Source: Cognatundibacterium squillarum | Lineage (GTDB): Bacteria; Pseudomonadota; Gammaproteobacteria; Burkholderiales; Burkholderiaceae_D | Assembly (NCBI RefSeq): GCF_014652435.1 | Contig: NZ_BMYU01000008.1 | Coordinates: 1-64,000, forward strand | Reading direction: 5' to 3' | DNA length: 64,000 nt | In this document: one piece after another, positions 1-9,680 of the stretch | How the letters are laid out: each line of letters starts with the position of its first letter | Position numbering within the stretch: the first letter of the stretch is position 1 | Translations under genes and position numbers: made by a program | Notes under the pieces: generated by a model | What the model saw: the letters and a program-made list of their open reading frames with translations, nothing else | What the model was told of the DNA's origin: nothing | Databases searched by the model: none

Positions 1-19
1 CACATTTATTGGCTGTTGA

Positions 20-31
20 TTGTTAAAGAAC
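20..31 (-). promoter_or_regulatory. boxA antitermination element of an rRNA leader
   Basis: The minus strand reads GTTCTTTAACAA, very close to the bacterial boxA consensus TGCTCTTTAACAA that recruits the NusB/NusE antitermination complex to rRNA transcripts. It lies about 60 nt downstream of the promoter at 90-118, the usual place in an rrn leader. Confidence 0.7.
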
Positions 32-89
32 TGTATTCTTTTCTGCTATCGCTGCGAAGCGTTGTGTTCGTCAGCAGCAGAGAAGCGAG

Positions 90-118
90 ATTATGAAGAA
101 ACGCGCGGATTTTGTCAA
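90..118 (-). promoter_or_regulatory. rRNA-operon type sigma70 promoter
   Basis: On the minus strand a perfect -35 TTGACA (118-113) is separated by exactly 17 bp from -10 CATAAT (95-90), followed by a CTCGCTTCT start region and then boxA (31-20). This arrangement is that of a ribosomal RNA operon promoter. The 16S gene itself would lie beyond the left edge, so the assignment to rrn is an inference from promoter plus boxA. Confidence 0.75.
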
Positions 119-135
119 CATCAACTGCAAACAAT

Positions 136-519
136 TTACTTCATTTGATCAAGCACAGATTTCTGATCACCAGAAAAAACTCTCGATTGTCGCTTAAAAT
201 CTTTTGCAGCAAATTCAATTTGCTTCAATTCTGGCAAAAGTTGTCTTCGCTTTGATTTTATGTCCTGTAAACACGAATTAACAAAAAACGCACCATAACA
301 AGACGCCTCATTTTCAACAAACCATTGCGCCAATCTCCCCTGCAGTCTTACAGAATCATCTATCGCACCATCTGCGATTAGACTAGATACAAAAGATACT
401 TCTGGATATTTCCGCTTAAGCTCTGATGTCGCCATCTTTAGGTCATCAAAAGAATCAGAAGACCATGCCACCGAGCAAGTCAGACACGCAATAAAAACTA
501 AACTCCGAAAAAAAATCAT
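136..519 (-). CDS. conserved secreted protein of unknown function
   Basis: I do not recognise a named family. The 127-residue protein starts with a signal peptide (hydrophobic FFRSLVFIACLTCSVAW) and the mature part is charged and helical, with a Cys pair in CYGAFFVNSC near residues 75-85, so it is probably periplasmic with one disulfide. An ATG at 519 was chosen over the GTG at 525 because GGGAGG lies 6 nt upstream of it and overlaps the GTG. It follows zapE closely and is the last gene of the odhA-odhB-lpd-zapE run, ending only 18 bp before an rRNA promoter. Confidence 0.7.
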   Translation of the reverse strand: MIFFRSLVFIACLTCSVAWSSDSFDDLKMATSELKRKYPEVSFVSSLIADGAIDDSVRLQGRLAQWFVENEASCYGAFFVNSCLQDIKSKRRQLLPELKQIEFAAKDFKRQSRVFSGDQKSVLDQMK

Positions 520-531
520 GCCCACCTCCCG

Positions 532-1629
532 CTAACTCAATGAAGCCGCAATCCCCCTGCGTTCAGCCTCCATGTACTCCCGAGACTGCATTTCAACGAT
601 TCGAGACACCGTACGATGAAATTCACCAGAAAGAACACCATTTGTATAAAGCTCATCAGGCGACACTTCTGCAGAGATAATTAGTTTCACTTTATGATCA
701 TAAAAAACGTCAATTAACCAAGTGAACCTCCGAGCCTCAGATGACATTGCGGCCGACATTTTGGGGACGGATGAAAGAATCACAGAATGGAACTGGCTTG
801 CGATTTCAAGGTAATCGTTTTGTGAGCGAGGTCCACCACAAAGTGTCCGGAAATCAAACCATATAACATCACCAGCACGCCTAAGGCAGGAAATCATTCG
901 CCCCTCAATGCGCACGAAAGGCTCATCTTCGGACGCTCCTGCAAGCATCTGGAAAGCAGCGCGAAGCTTACTATCTGTTTCCGCACACAAGGGAGTGTGG
1001 TATGACCGAACCTGCTCCAAAGCCCGATGCCGATAATCGTTACCAGAGTCAACATTTAAGACATCTAGTCGTTCTTTTAACAACGCGATGGTGGGCAACA
1101 TACGATCACGGTGCAAACCATCCGGATAAAGACTATCTGGATCATAGTTCGACGTCATCACAAAAGAGACTCCATTATCAAACAATGCTTTCAGCAAGTT
1201 GTATAGCAACATAGCATCAGCAACATCCGACACATGAAACTCATCAAAACAAATTAAGCGGTATTTTTTCGCAATCCGCCGAGCCACCTCTTTCAAGGGA
1301 TCCTCCACCCCCTTCAGCTCATCAAGCTGACCATGAACATCGCGCATAAATTCGTGGAAATGAAGTCGGATTTTTCGAACAACTGGGACAACAGAAAAAA
1401 AACTGTCCATCAAGAACGATTTTCCACGCCCAACTCCGCCCCACATATAGACCCCTCTCGGAATCTCCGGTTTGGAGATTAAGCGGGTGAGACGATTTGC
1501 TCTCTTACCTTTATAAAACACCCACTCATCGTACGCTTGCTGCAACCTGGCAACAGCACGTTGCTGCGCGCCATCCAGTTTAAATCCGCGCCTATCGATT
1601 GCGTCTTGGTAGAACTCCTGAACATTCAT
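532..1629 (-). CDS. zapE: cell division AAA-type ATPase ZapE (AFG1-like)
   Basis: ZapE is an ATPase of the AFG1/LACE1 family that acts on the Z-ring late in division. The 365-residue protein has a Walker A GGVGRGKS at 64-71, Walker B LICFDE at 125-130, and the family HFHEFM segment between them. The ATG at 1629 gives an N-terminus (MNVQEFYQDAI) like that of family members; a longer reading to 1665 adds 12 unlikely residues. It lies 78 bp downstream of lpd in the same direction, a placement common in betaproteobacteria. Its three-phase neighbourhood suggests cotranscription with the odh genes, which is inference. Confidence 0.93.
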   Translation of the reverse strand: MNVQEFYQDAIDRRGFKLDGAQQRAVARLQQAYDEWVFYKGKRANRLTRLISKPEIPRGVYMWGGVGRGKSFLMDSFFSVVPVVRKIRLHFHEFMRDVHGQLDELKGVEDPLKEVARRIAKKYRLICFDEFHVSDVADAMLLYNLLKALFDNGVSFVMTSNYDPDSLYPDGLHRDRMLPTIALLKERLDVLNVDSGNDYRHRALEQVRSYHTPLCAETDSKLRAAFQMLAGASEDEPFVRIEGRMISCLRRAGDVIWFDFRTLCGGPRSQNDYLEIASQFHSVILSSVPKMSAAMSSEARRFTWLIDVFYDHKVKLIISAEVSPDELYTNGVLSGEFHRTVSRIVEMQSREYMEAERRGIAASLS

Positions 1630-1707
1630 TTCAAAACCGTATAAATAAAAAGAAATCCGCCACATGCCTAATCAGCAGCGGCGGACTCGTTTACGACAAA
1701 AACAGAA

Positions 1708-3135
1708 TCAGAAATTCAGTGAGCGCTTATCTACCGCAAGTGCCGCTTCTTTTGTCGCTTCAGACAATGAAGGGTGAGCGTGGCAAATCCGAGCAATATC
1801 CTCAGCCGATGCGCGGAATTCCATTGCAACAACAGCCTCAGAAATCAGTTCAGAAGCCATTGGCCCAATAATGTGAACACCCAGAATCTCATCCGTTTTC
1901 GCATCCGCTAAAAATTTCACCATGCCGGATGTATCACCCAAAGCACGCGCACGTCCGTTTGCCATAAAAGGGAAAGTTCCCGCTTTGTACTCAACACCTT
2001 CAGCTTTGAGTTGCTGCTCTGTACGCCCAACCCATGCAATTTCAGGAGACGTGTAAATCACCCAAGGAATAGTTGAGAAGTTAACGTGACCATGTTGGCC
2101 GGCAATACGCTCAGCCACAGCAACACCCTCTTCTTCAGCCTTATGTGCGAGCATCGGACCACGGACAACATCGCCAACCGCCCAGACATTCGGCAAATTA
2201 GTTTTACAATCATCATCTACAACTACAAAACCACGTTCGTCCAGTGCCAATCCGACAGCTTCAGCATTTAAGCCGTTAGTGTTTGGCGTGCGCCCGATAG
2301 AAATAATCAATTTATCGAATTCAACTTCGTGCTCGCCGCCGTTAGCATCCGTGTACTTCACAGTAACTGATGTACCGTTATTAGCAATCTCACCAATCTT
2401 TACACCAAGGTTGATATTTAATCCCTGCTTGGTGAACAGCTTCAATGCCTCTTTCGCGATTTGCTCATCAACAGCAGCAAGGAAAGCTGGCATAGCTTCA
2501 AGAACTGTAACTTCCGCTCCAAGTCTGCGCCAGACGCTTCCCATCTCCAAGCCAATCACACCTGCACCAATAACGCCAAGCTTCTTAGGTGTATCAGCGA
2601 TATTTAATGCACCTTCATTTGACAATACGACCTTTTCATCGAATGGCGTACCCGGCAATGCCCGCGCATTTGATCCTGTTGCAACAACAACATGTTTTGC
2701 CGTAAGAGTTTCCTCAGACTTACCGGAAACTTTGATTTGGTAAAGGCCTGCCTCCGCTTTCTCAAAGGCGCCAAGGCCGTGAAAAAAACTCACTTTGTTT
2801 TTCTTAAACAAATACAAAATACCATCATTATTTTGCTTCACAATCGTATTTTTGCGGCCAAGCATTTTAGAAACATCAATACTCAACCCCTCAACACCGA
2901 TACCGTGGTCAGCAAACGCATGACCGGCATGCTCAAAATGTTCTGACGATTGCAACAAGGCTTTAGACGGAATACAACCGACATTTGTGCATGTACCACC
3001 GGGAGCTGGGCCACCTTTTTCATTTACCCAGGCATCGATACATGCTGTCGAAAAACCAAGCTGCGCTGCGCGGATTGCGGCAATATACCCGCCAGGACCA
3101 CCACCAATAACAACTACATCAAATTGTTTGCTCAT
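1708..3135 (-). CDS. lpdA: dihydrolipoyl dehydrogenase, E3 of 2-oxoglutarate dehydrogenase
   Basis: E3 flavoprotein that reoxidises dihydrolipoyl groups with NAD+. The 475-residue protein shows the FAD dinucleotide fold GGGPGG at 11-16, the redox disulfide Cys49/Cys54 in [13 protein letters not shown], a second NAD fold ([13 protein letters not shown]), and the C-terminal HAHPSLSEA containing the catalytic His of the dimer partner. Placement after odhA and odhB marks it as the E3 of the 2-oxoglutarate complex; pyruvate dehydrogenase may have its own. It is separated from odhB by one small PspC gene. Confidence 0.97.
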   Translation of the reverse strand: MSKQFDVVVIGGGPGGYIAAIRAAQLGFSTACIDAWVNEKGGPAPGGTCTNVGCIPSKALLQSSEHFEHAGHAFADHGIGVEGLSIDVSKMLGRKNTIVKQNNDGILYLFKKNKVSFFHGLGAFEKAEAGLYQIKVSGKSEETLTAKHVVVATGSNARALPGTPFDEKVVLSNEGALNIADTPKKLGVIGAGVIGLEMGSVWRRLGAEVTVLEAMPAFLAAVDEQIAKEALKLFTKQGLNINLGVKIGEIANNGTSVTVKYTDANGGEHEVEFDKLIISIGRTPNTNGLNAEAVGLALDERGFVVVDDDCKTNLPNVWAVGDVVRGPMLAHKAEEEGVAVAERIAGQHGHVNFSTIPWVIYTSPEIAWVGRTEQQLKAEGVEYKAGTFPFMANGRARALGDTSGMVKFLADAKTDEILGVHIIGPMASELISEAVVAMEFRASAEDIARICHAHPSLSEATKEAALAVDKRSLNF

Positions 3136-3147
3136 AAAAAACCTGTA

Positions 3148-3477
3148 TTAATAAGAACCCTCTTCTGGAATAAATATCCAGGCAAGAAGATAAAAAATGA
3201 AACCTGTACCAAAAATACAAACAAAGCCGACAAATAGCAGGCGCCAAATCCAAGATTCTGAATTCGAATATCTGGCTAACCCACCACATACACCACCAAG
3301 CCACCGGTCACCTATTGAGCGACGTAATAATGGTTGACTTTGCGTGACCAATAAAGAAGAAGCTTCTGAACCCAAAGAGGACAGAAGCTTTTCTTTTGCG
3401 CGACTGAACTCTGCATCAGACAATTGCCCCGTCTGATGCAGATAACCCAACTTACTAAGTTCGTCAGCGAGGCTCAC
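3148..3477 (-). CDS. small SHOCT plus PspC-domain membrane protein
   Basis: A 109-residue protein with two parts. Residues 5-33 resemble a SHOCT oligomerisation motif (LGYLHQTGQLSDAEFSRAKE); residues 52-109 are a PspC domain with the RSIGDRWLGGVCGGLARY signature and one or two membrane segments. PspC proteins are linked to envelope stress, but the role here is unknown. The GTG start lies 7 bp after the odhB stop with no clear ribosome site, so translation is probably coupled to odhB. Its place between odhB and lpd is unusual for a TCA operon. Confidence 0.85.
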   Translation of the reverse strand: MSLADELSKLGYLHQTGQLSDAEFSRAKEKLLSSLGSEASSLLVTQSQPLLRRSIGDRWLGGVCGGLARYSNSESWIWRLLFVGFVCIFGTGFIFYLLAWIFIPEEGSY

Positions 3478-3484
3478 AATAACA

Positions 3485-4726
3485 TTACAGATCCAGCAAC
3501 AAGCGAGCCGGGTCTTCCAGAGCTTCCTTCATCGCTACCAGACCGAGCACTGCCTCACGGCCGTCAATAATACGATGATCATAAGACATTGCCAGATAAT
3601 TCATCGGACGAACAACAATCTGCCCATTCTCGACAACTGCACGGTCTTTAGTGGCATGAACCCCCAGAATAGCGGATTGTGGTGGGTTAATGATTGGTGT
3701 CGACAGCATCGACCCGAAAGTACCACCATTGGAAATAGAGAAAGTACCACCGCTAAGATCATCCAGTGTCAACTTACCCTCTTTTGCTTTTACAGCAAAT
3801 TCCGCAATCTTACGTTCAATATCAGCGATCGACATTTGATCAGCATTGCGCAGAATAGGGACAACCAGACCGCGAGGAGAGCCTACCGCAATACCGATAT
3901 CGAAATAACCGTGATACACAATATCGTTGCCATCAACAGACGCGTTCAAAATCGGGTATTTTTTCAATGCAGCAACCGCCGCCTTTACAAAAAATGCCAT
4001 GAAGCCGAGCTTGACGCCATGCTCTTTCTCAAATTTATCTTTGTACTTTGCACGCAACTCCATTACTGGCGCCATATTAACTTCGTTAAATGTCGTCAGA
4101 ATAGCATTCGTAGATTGCGATTGAACCAGACGCTCTGCAATACGTGCACGCAAACGGCTCATCGGAACGCGCTCTTCAGGACGGTCACCCAGATTTACCG
4201 AAACTGGCGCAGCAACTGCCTGCAAAGCAGGTTTCGCTGCTGGAGCGGCAGCCACGACCGGGGCAGCTGGTTTTGCTGCCACTGCAGCGAGTGCATCACC
4301 TTTAGTAACACGCCCATCCTTGCCGGTGCCATCAACCTGCGCAGCGGACAAATTATTTTCAGCTAAAATTTTTGCTGCAGCTGGCATAGCCACGCCAGCA
4401 GAGGATTTTTGAGCAGCCGCTTCTACCGCAGCCACTGGAGCTGCTGCAGATGTTGTCGCTGCAACAGGAACCGCACCAGCGACCGCTGCAGTATCAATAA
4501 TCGCGATAACCTCGCCAGCAACAACCGTACTGCCGTCACCTTTAATAACCTGTGTAATAACACCGTTGTCAGGTGCTGGCAGTTCCAGTACAACTTTATC
4601 TGTTTCAATATCGATCAGATTTTCATCGCGTGTAACTGCTTCACCAACTTTTTTATGCCAGCTCAGCAACGTTGCTTCAGCAACGGATTCAGATAACTGA
4701 GGAACTTTTACTTCGATAATAGCCAT
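3485..4726 (-). CDS. odhB: 2-oxoglutarate dehydrogenase E2, dihydrolipoyl succinyltransferase
   Basis: E2 core of the 2-oxoglutarate dehydrogenase complex, transferring succinyl groups from lipoyl to CoA. The 413-residue protein has an N-terminal lipoyl domain with the lipoylated Lys44 in ETDKVVLE, an Ala/Pro-rich linker, a peripheral E3-binding domain around 112-146, a second linker, and the catalytic domain ending in [12 protein letters not shown] with His384 and Asp388. It lies 61 bp after odhA, and the order odhA-odhB-(pspC)-lpd fixes its specificity as 2-oxoglutarate rather than pyruvate. Confidence 0.97.
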   Translation of the reverse strand: MAIIEVKVPQLSESVAEATLLSWHKKVGEAVTRDENLIDIETDKVVLELPAPDNGVITQVIKGDGSTVVAGEVIAIIDTAAVAGAVPVAATTSAAAPVAAVEAAAQKSSAGVAMPAAAKILAENNLSAAQVDGTGKDGRVTKGDALAAVAAKPAAPVVAAAPAAKPALQAVAAPVSVNLGDRPEERVPMSRLRARIAERLVQSQSTNAILTTFNEVNMAPVMELRAKYKDKFEKEHGVKLGFMAFFVKAAVAALKKYPILNASVDGNDIVYHGYFDIGIAVGSPRGLVVPILRNADQMSIADIERKIAEFAVKAKEGKLTLDDLSGGTFSISNGGTFGSMLSTPIINPPQSAILGVHATKDRAVVENGQIVVRPMNYLAMSYDHRIIDGREAVLGLVAMKEALEDPARLLLDL

Positions 4727-4787
4727 TATTTACTCTCCGTTTCGGGTAGCCAGATACCGGTTCAGCTTCTGAACCGGTATCGCGTCA

Positions 4788-7643
4788 TTATTTAGTCAGA
4801 ACAAAGCCCTTCAGCTTCGCGAATGCAGTGTCCAGCAACGCTTTTTGCTGCGCATAGTGCTTGTCGTAATAACCGACAGCTGGTGATGCGCTAGCCGGGC
4901 GACCGGCATACGCCAGTTTTTGCCCATCTTCCAGATTTTCAAAGATATTGTGCTGAATCTGGAACCAAGGTCCTTGATTCTGCGGTTCATCCTGCGCCCA
5001 AACCAATTCGACCATGTTCGGGAATTTTTTCAACTCTGCTGCAAATGCTTTATGCGGGAATGGATACAACTGCTCAACGCGAATGATTGCAACATCAGCA
5101 GCAGCGCGTTCTTTACGAGCATTAACCAAGTCGTAATAAACTTTACCGGAGCAAGCAATAACACGTTTTACTTTGGATGCATCAATTTTTTCATCCACTT
5201 CACCGATTACCGTATGGAAATGACCATGAGTCAAATCTTTCAATGGTGAGCCAGCATCTTTATTGCGCAGTAGAGATTTAGGCGTCATGATTACCAGCGG
5301 CTTGCGGAACTGACGAATCATCTGACGACGCAATAAGTGGAAAATCTGAGCACCAGTTGTCGGTTGAACAACTTGCATATTATTGTCAGCACACAGCTGC
5401 AAGAAACGCTCAAGACGAGCAGATGAATGCTCTGGCCCTTGTCCTTCATAGCCATGCGGAAGCATCATTACCAAACCATTAGCACGGCCCCATTTGACTT
5501 CGCCCGAGCTGATAAACTGATCAATAACTACCTGCGCACCATTCGCAAAATCACCGAATTGAGCCTCCCAAATTGTGAGAGTATTTGGCTCAGCAGAAGA
5601 ATATCCATATTCAAAAGCCAGAACTGCTTCTTCAGAGAGAACGGAGTCAATTACGGTAAACGGCGCCTGTTTATCAGAAACATTTTGCAGCGGAATATAC
5701 GTACCGGAATCCCAACGTTCGCGATTCTGATCGTGCAAAACAGCATGTCGATGTGTGAACGTACCACGCCCAGCATCCTGACCAGTAATACGAATGGCGT
5801 ATCCAGCGGCAACCAAAGATGCAAACGCCAGATGCTCACCCATCCCCCAGTCAACATTCAACTCACCACGTCCCATTGCAGCACGGTCCCCGAGTACTTT
5901 TTCAACAAGACTATGCACTTTAAAGCCTTCTGGCACAACAGTAATACGCTCAGCCAGACGCTTGATTTCAGTAGCAGGAATCGCAGTATCAGCTGCATCC
6001 GTCCACTTGCGGTTCAGGAACGGAATCCAATCAACCGCATATTTATTTTTAAAGTTGGAAATCACCGGGTCACGGGAATGCTTTCCTGCATCCATAGCAT
6101 CACGATAAGCTTTGACCATCTGATCGCCACCGTCTGCAGGAATAATTCCTTGAGCAGCCAGCTTGTCCGCGTAAAGCTTACGGGTGCCAGGGTGTGTACC
6201 GATTTTTTTGTACATCAATGGCTGCGTCAGTGCCGGTGTATCTTGTTCATTGTGCCCAAGCTTTCGGAAGCAAATGATGTCAACTACGATATCTTTCTTG
6301 AATTCTGTACGGTAATCGAGGGCGATTTGAGTCGCCAACACAACCGCTTCCGGATCGTCCGCGTTGACATGCAACACAGGAGCTTCGATCATTTTCACGA
6401 CGTCAGAGCAATAGGTTGTCGAACGTGCATCACGAGGATCAGAAGTCGTAAAACCAATTTGATTATTAATGACAATATGAACAGTACCACCGGTACCATA
6501 ACCGCGAGTCTGAGCCAGATTCAGCGTTTCCATAACAACGCCCTGACCGGCAAAGGCTGCATCGCCATGAACGAGAATTGGAAGAACCTGGGCGCCTTCT
6601 TTATCACCGCGGCGATCCATACGTGCCTTAACAGAGCCCTCAACAACCGGATTAACGATTTCCAGATGTGAAGGGTTAAAAGCGAGAGACAGATGCACTG
6701 GTCCGCCTGGCGTGGAAACATCAGACGAAAACCCCTGATGGTATTTCACATCACCGGCAGGCAGGTCGTCAGCATGCTTACCTTCAAATTCAGCAAACAG
6801 GTCCTGAGGCATTTTACCGAGCGTGTTCACCAGAACATTCAAACGCCCACGGTGCGCCATGCCAATAACAATTTCTTCAACACCACGTTCACCCGCACGC
6901 TGAATCGCCTCATCCATCGAAGCAATAAAACTTTCGCCACCTTCGAGAGAAAAACGCTTCTGACCAACGTAACGTGTATGTAAATAACGCTCCAAGCCTT
7001 CAGCAGCTGTCAATCGCTCGAGAATACTTTTCTTCTTCTCAGGCGTAAAATTCGGGGTTGAGCGAATCGATTCGAGACGTTGCTGCATCCAGCGCTTCTC
7101 CGCCGGATCGCTGATGTACATGTATTCAACGCCAACAGAACGGCAATATGTATCACGCAACGCATTCAGCAAATCGCGCAGCGAAGCGTTTTCAGTACCA
7201 AAATACGTGTTACTGATATTAAACTGCGTGTCCATATCAGCATCAGTAAATCCATAGAACGCAGGATCCAGCTCTGGAATCTGAGGACGCTCCTGGCGTT
7301 GCAGTGGATCAAGATTTGCCCAACGACTACCCAAAAAACGATATGCAGCGATTAACTGTTGTGCAGCGACACGCTTACGACCCATTTCAGCATCGGCAGC
7401 GGCATGAACTGTACGAATTGGGCCTTGTTTTGCACGCTCTGCAAACGATGCGATGACTGGAGCATGTGCCACGTCCGGACGACCGGAACCATCGACTGCC
7501 GGCACATTTTGCATTGCATCAAAGTATGCACGCCAGTTTTCCGGCACTGAACCTGGGTTGTTAAGATACGCTTCGTACAATTCTTCGACGTATGGCGCAT
7601 TGCCACCGAATAAATACGAGCTAGCATTATATTGTTGCATCAT
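4788..7643 (-). CDS. odhA: 2-oxoglutarate dehydrogenase E1 component
   Basis: Thiamine-diphosphate enzyme that decarboxylates 2-oxoglutarate and succinylates the E2 lipoyl arm. The protein (951 residues) has the normal E1o length, with GDAAFAGQG and NNQIGFTTSDPRDARS in the ThDP region and a C-terminal transketolase-like half. I chose the ATG at 7643 because it gives the usual family start MMQQYNASSYLFGGNAPY and has AAAGGTG 8 nt upstream; a GTG at 7652 is the longer option. It has its own promoter region since a terminator separates it from gltA. Confidence 0.96.
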   Translation of the reverse strand: MMQQYNASSYLFGGNAPYVEELYEAYLNNPGSVPENWRAYFDAMQNVPAVDGSGRPDVAHAPVIASFAERAKQGPIRTVHAAADAEMGRKRVAAQQLIAAYRFLGSRWANLDPLQRQERPQIPELDPAFYGFTDADMDTQFNISNTYFGTENASLRDLLNALRDTYCRSVGVEYMYISDPAEKRWMQQRLESIRSTPNFTPEKKKSILERLTAAEGLERYLHTRYVGQKRFSLEGGESFIASMDEAIQRAGERGVEEIVIGMAHRGRLNVLVNTLGKMPQDLFAEFEGKHADDLPAGDVKYHQGFSSDVSTPGGPVHLSLAFNPSHLEIVNPVVEGSVKARMDRRGDKEGAQVLPILVHGDAAFAGQGVVMETLNLAQTRGYGTGGTVHIVINNQIGFTTSDPRDARSTTYCSDVVKMIEAPVLHVNADDPEAVVLATQIALDYRTEFKKDIVVDIICFRKLGHNEQDTPALTQPLMYKKIGTHPGTRKLYADKLAAQGIIPADGGDQMVKAYRDAMDAGKHSRDPVISNFKNKYAVDWIPFLNRKWTDAADTAIPATEIKRLAERITVVPEGFKVHSLVEKVLGDRAAMGRGELNVDWGMGEHLAFASLVAAGYAIRITGQDAGRGTFTHRHAVLHDQNRERWDSGTYIPLQNVSDKQAPFTVIDSVLSEEAVLAFEYGYSSAEPNTLTIWEAQFGDFANGAQVVIDQFISSGEVKWGRANGLVMMLPHGYEGQGPEHSSARLERFLQLCADNNMQVVQPTTGAQIFHLLRRQMIRQFRKPLVIMTPKSLLRNKDAGSPLKDLTHGHFHTVIGEVDEKIDASKVKRVIACSGKVYYDLVNARKERAAADVAIIRVEQLYPFPHKAFAAELKKFPNMVELVWAQDEPQNQGPWFQIQHNIFENLEDGQKLAYAGRPASASPAVGYYDKHYAQQKALLDTAFAKLKGFVLTK

Positions 7644-7871
7644 CTTGCTCACCTTTCTTCGCGTTTCGCGAGATTAGCGGGTTAATCTAACCTTCCGCGA
7701 CACGGCCTGACCGGTTAGCGGATCGCACATCAAGTTGTGGGGAAGGACTTTTTTCAATTTATTCTCGCACCGGGTTCAAAACACACGCAAAGAATACATA
7801 CCTTTTGAATCTGAAACGAAAATCGTATAAACACATATATATGCGAGCCGAAGCATAGCACAAGTTATTCC
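7644..7871 (-). promoter_or_regulatory. odhA upstream region
   Basis: About 230 bp between the gltA terminator and odhA without a gene. It must carry the promoter for odhA-odhB-pspC-lpd. An inverted repeat GATTA-N6-TAATC lies near 7672-7687 close to the ribosome site, and an AT-rich stretch (7826-7850) could hold the promoter. I cannot assign -35 and -10 boxes with confidence. Confidence 0.4.
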
Positions 7872-7910
7872 GAAAAAAAAAGCGAGTCGTAGCGACTCGC
7901 TTTCTTTTTT
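7872..7910 (-). terminator. rho-independent terminator after gltA
   Basis: Perfect 9-bp stem AGCGAGTCG / CGACTCGCT with a 3-nt loop (7881-7901), followed on the minus strand by a run of nine T. It closes the sdhCDAB-sdhE-gltA transcript 31 bp after the gltA stop. A T-rich run on the other side means it could act in both directions. Confidence 0.9.
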
Positions 7911-7932
7911 AAATGCACACCATATCAGATAA

Positions 7933-9237
7933 TTAACGCTTATCCATTGGTGGAACATCACGTTTTGGGGCGCCGATAAACAACTGACGCGGACGACCGA
8001 TTTTTTGCTCAGGATCAGAAATCATTTCCTTCCATTGCGCAATCCAGCCGACAGTACGAGCCAGAGCAAAAATACCCGTAAACAGCGCTGTTGGGATACC
8101 CAGGGCACGTTGAACAATACCCGAATAGAAGTCTACGTTCGGATACAGTTTACGAGACACGAAATATTCGTCCGACAGAGCAATACGCTCCAGCTCCATT
8201 GCCAGCTTGAACAGAGGATCATCCTGCAAGCCCAGTTCATTCAGAACTTCGTAGCAAGTTTCACGCATCAACTTAGCGCGCGGATCGTAGTTTTTGTAAA
8301 CACGATGACCAAAGCCCATCAGCTTAACGCCAGAGTTCTTATCTTTAACCTGCTCAATAAACGCAGGAATATTATCAACTGAGCCGATAGATTCCAACAT
8401 ATCCAGAGCCGCCTCATTGGCGCCACCGTGCGCCGGCCCCCACAAACATGCGATACCTGCAGCGATACATGCAAAAGGATTTGCGCCAGAAGAGCCCGCA
8501 AGACGCACTGTCGATGTAGAGGCATTCTGCTCGTGGTCAGCATGCAAGATCAAAATGCGATCCAGCGCACGAACCAAAACTTCATTTACTTTATACTCTT
8601 CGCACGGAGTCGAGAACATCATGTGCATAAAGTTTGCCGTGTAAGAGAGGTCATTACGCGGATAAACGAACGGCTGACCGATCGAATACTTATATGCCAT
8701 TGCAACCAGGGTCGGCATTTTGGCGATCAAGCGAATCGCAGAAACTTCGCGATGATGCGGATCGTTGATGTCCAGCGAATCGTGGTAGAAGGACGACAAA
8801 GCACCGACAGTACCAACCAGTACGGACATTGGGTGCGCATCACGACGGAAGCCACGGAAGAAAAATTGCATTTGCTCATGAACCATGGTGTGACGCGTCA
8901 CAGTATTCACAAACTTTGCCTTTTGCTCAGCATTTGGCAGTTCGCCGTTCAACAGCAGATAGCATGTTTCCAGGAAATCGCCGCCATTCACTGCCAATTG
9001 CTCAATCGGGTAACCACGATACAGCAACTCACCTTTATCGCCATCAATATAAGTGATGGAAGAGTTACAGGCAGCTGTGGACATAAAGCCCGGATCATAA
9101 GTAAATTTACCTGTCGCACCATAAAGCTTGCGAATATCAATGACATCCGGGCCGATAGTGCCTTTATAAACAGGCAATTCCAGTGCTGGAGAACCATCGG
9201 AGAACGAGAGGGTTGCTTTTGTATCAGAAGTTATCAT
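7933..9237 (-). CDS. gltA: citrate synthase (type II)
   Basis: Condenses oxaloacetate with acetyl-CoA in the first TCA step. The 434-residue length and N-terminal domain ([20 protein letters not shown]) fit hexameric type II enzymes of Gram-negative bacteria, which are typically NADH-sensitive. Active-site His residues appear in HADHEQNAS and [14 protein letters not shown], and the catalytic Asp in the C-terminal third. It follows sdhE by 68 bp and is the last gene before a strong terminator, as in other Burkholderiales. Confidence 0.97.
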   Translation of the reverse strand: MITSDTKATLSFSDGSPALELPVYKGTIGPDVIDIRKLYGATGKFTYDPGFMSTAACNSSITYIDGDKGELLYRGYPIEQLAVNGGDFLETCYLLLNGELPNAEQKAKFVNTVTRHTMVHEQMQFFFRGFRRDAHPMSVLVGTVGALSSFYHDSLDINDPHHREVSAIRLIAKMPTLVAMAYKYSIGQPFVYPRNDLSYTANFMHMMFSTPCEEYKVNEVLVRALDRILILHADHEQNASTSTVRLAGSSGANPFACIAAGIACLWGPAHGGANEAALDMLESIGSVDNIPAFIEQVKDKNSGVKLMGFGHRVYKNYDPRAKLMRETCYEVLNELGLQDDPLFKLAMELERIALSDEYFVSRKLYPNVDFYSGIVQRALGIPTALFTGIFALARTVGWIAQWKEMISDPEQKIGRPRQLFIGAPKRDVPPMDKR

Positions 9238-9305
9238 GGCTCTTCCTTCAAAAAAGAGGTGAGTCTTTAGTTAATCAAAAAAACACAAAAAATCAGGTGA
9301 CTCGC

Positions 9306-9587
9306 TCAGGCAATACGCAAACGATTCAGCAATTCATGCACATGAGGGAGATCTACCTCCCCTTCTGGCTCTTTTCGCGCCATTATCAGATCCATCAGCT
9401 CATTATCTGACAATTCCATCAAGCGACTAAAGGCATCCACTTCCCCATCCGTCAGTGTTTCCTCATGCGCATCCAGGAACCTTGTCAGAATCAGATCATT
9501 TTCCAGCAAACCACGACGCGCGCGCCAGCGCAGTCTTGCACGTTTAACCGGATCACTCTGATGAGAATTTGCAGCAGGCTCAGACAT
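9306..9587 (-). CDS. sdhE: SdhE, FAD assembly factor for succinate dehydrogenase
   Basis: Small cytoplasmic factor promoting covalent flavinylation of SdhA. The 93-residue protein carries the family RGxxE motif in RRGLLEND and the helical acidic body typical of the Sdh5/SdhE/YgfY family. The ATG at 9587 was chosen because GAGAAAG lies about 7 nt upstream; a GTG at 9593 adds two residues. It sits between sdhB and gltA, next to its target genes. Two strong hairpins lie just upstream. Confidence 0.93.
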   Translation of the reverse strand: MSEPAANSHQSDPVKRARLRWRARRGLLENDLILTRFLDAHEETLTDGEVDAFSRLMELSDNELMDLIMARKEPEGEVDLPHVHELLNRLRIA

Positions 9588-9610
9588 AGTCACTTTCTCT
9601 TTTGATGCTT

Positions 9611-9652
9611 TCTATTTCATGCTTATCTCAGAAGAAATAAGCATGAAATAGA
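9611..9652 (-). other. 16-bp perfect RNA hairpin upstream of sdhE
   Basis: Arms 9611-9626 (TCTATTTCATGCTTAT) and 9637-9652 are perfectly complementary with a 10-nt loop. There is no U-run after it on the minus strand, so it does not look like a terminator. It ends about 24 nt before the sdhE start and shares 5 nt with the hairpin at 9648-9673. Confidence 0.7.
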
Positions 9653-9673
9653 AGCGGCACAAGCCGCTTCTAT
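9648..9673 (-). other. 11-bp perfect RNA hairpin after sdhB
   Basis: Arms ATAGAAGCGGC (9648-9658) and GCCGCTTCTAT (9663-9673) with a 4-nt loop, 8 bp after the sdhB stop. Its distal arm overlaps the hairpin at 9611-9652 by 5 nt, so both cannot fully form together. There is no U-tract; a role as mRNA-end protector, processing site or translational switch is possible. Confidence 0.7.
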
Positions 9674-9680
9674 CAATCAG

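Noticed and set aside
5427..6671. A 414-codon plus-strand frame over odhA
   Set aside because: Antisense shadow of odhA with no recognisable motif and non-protein-like composition.
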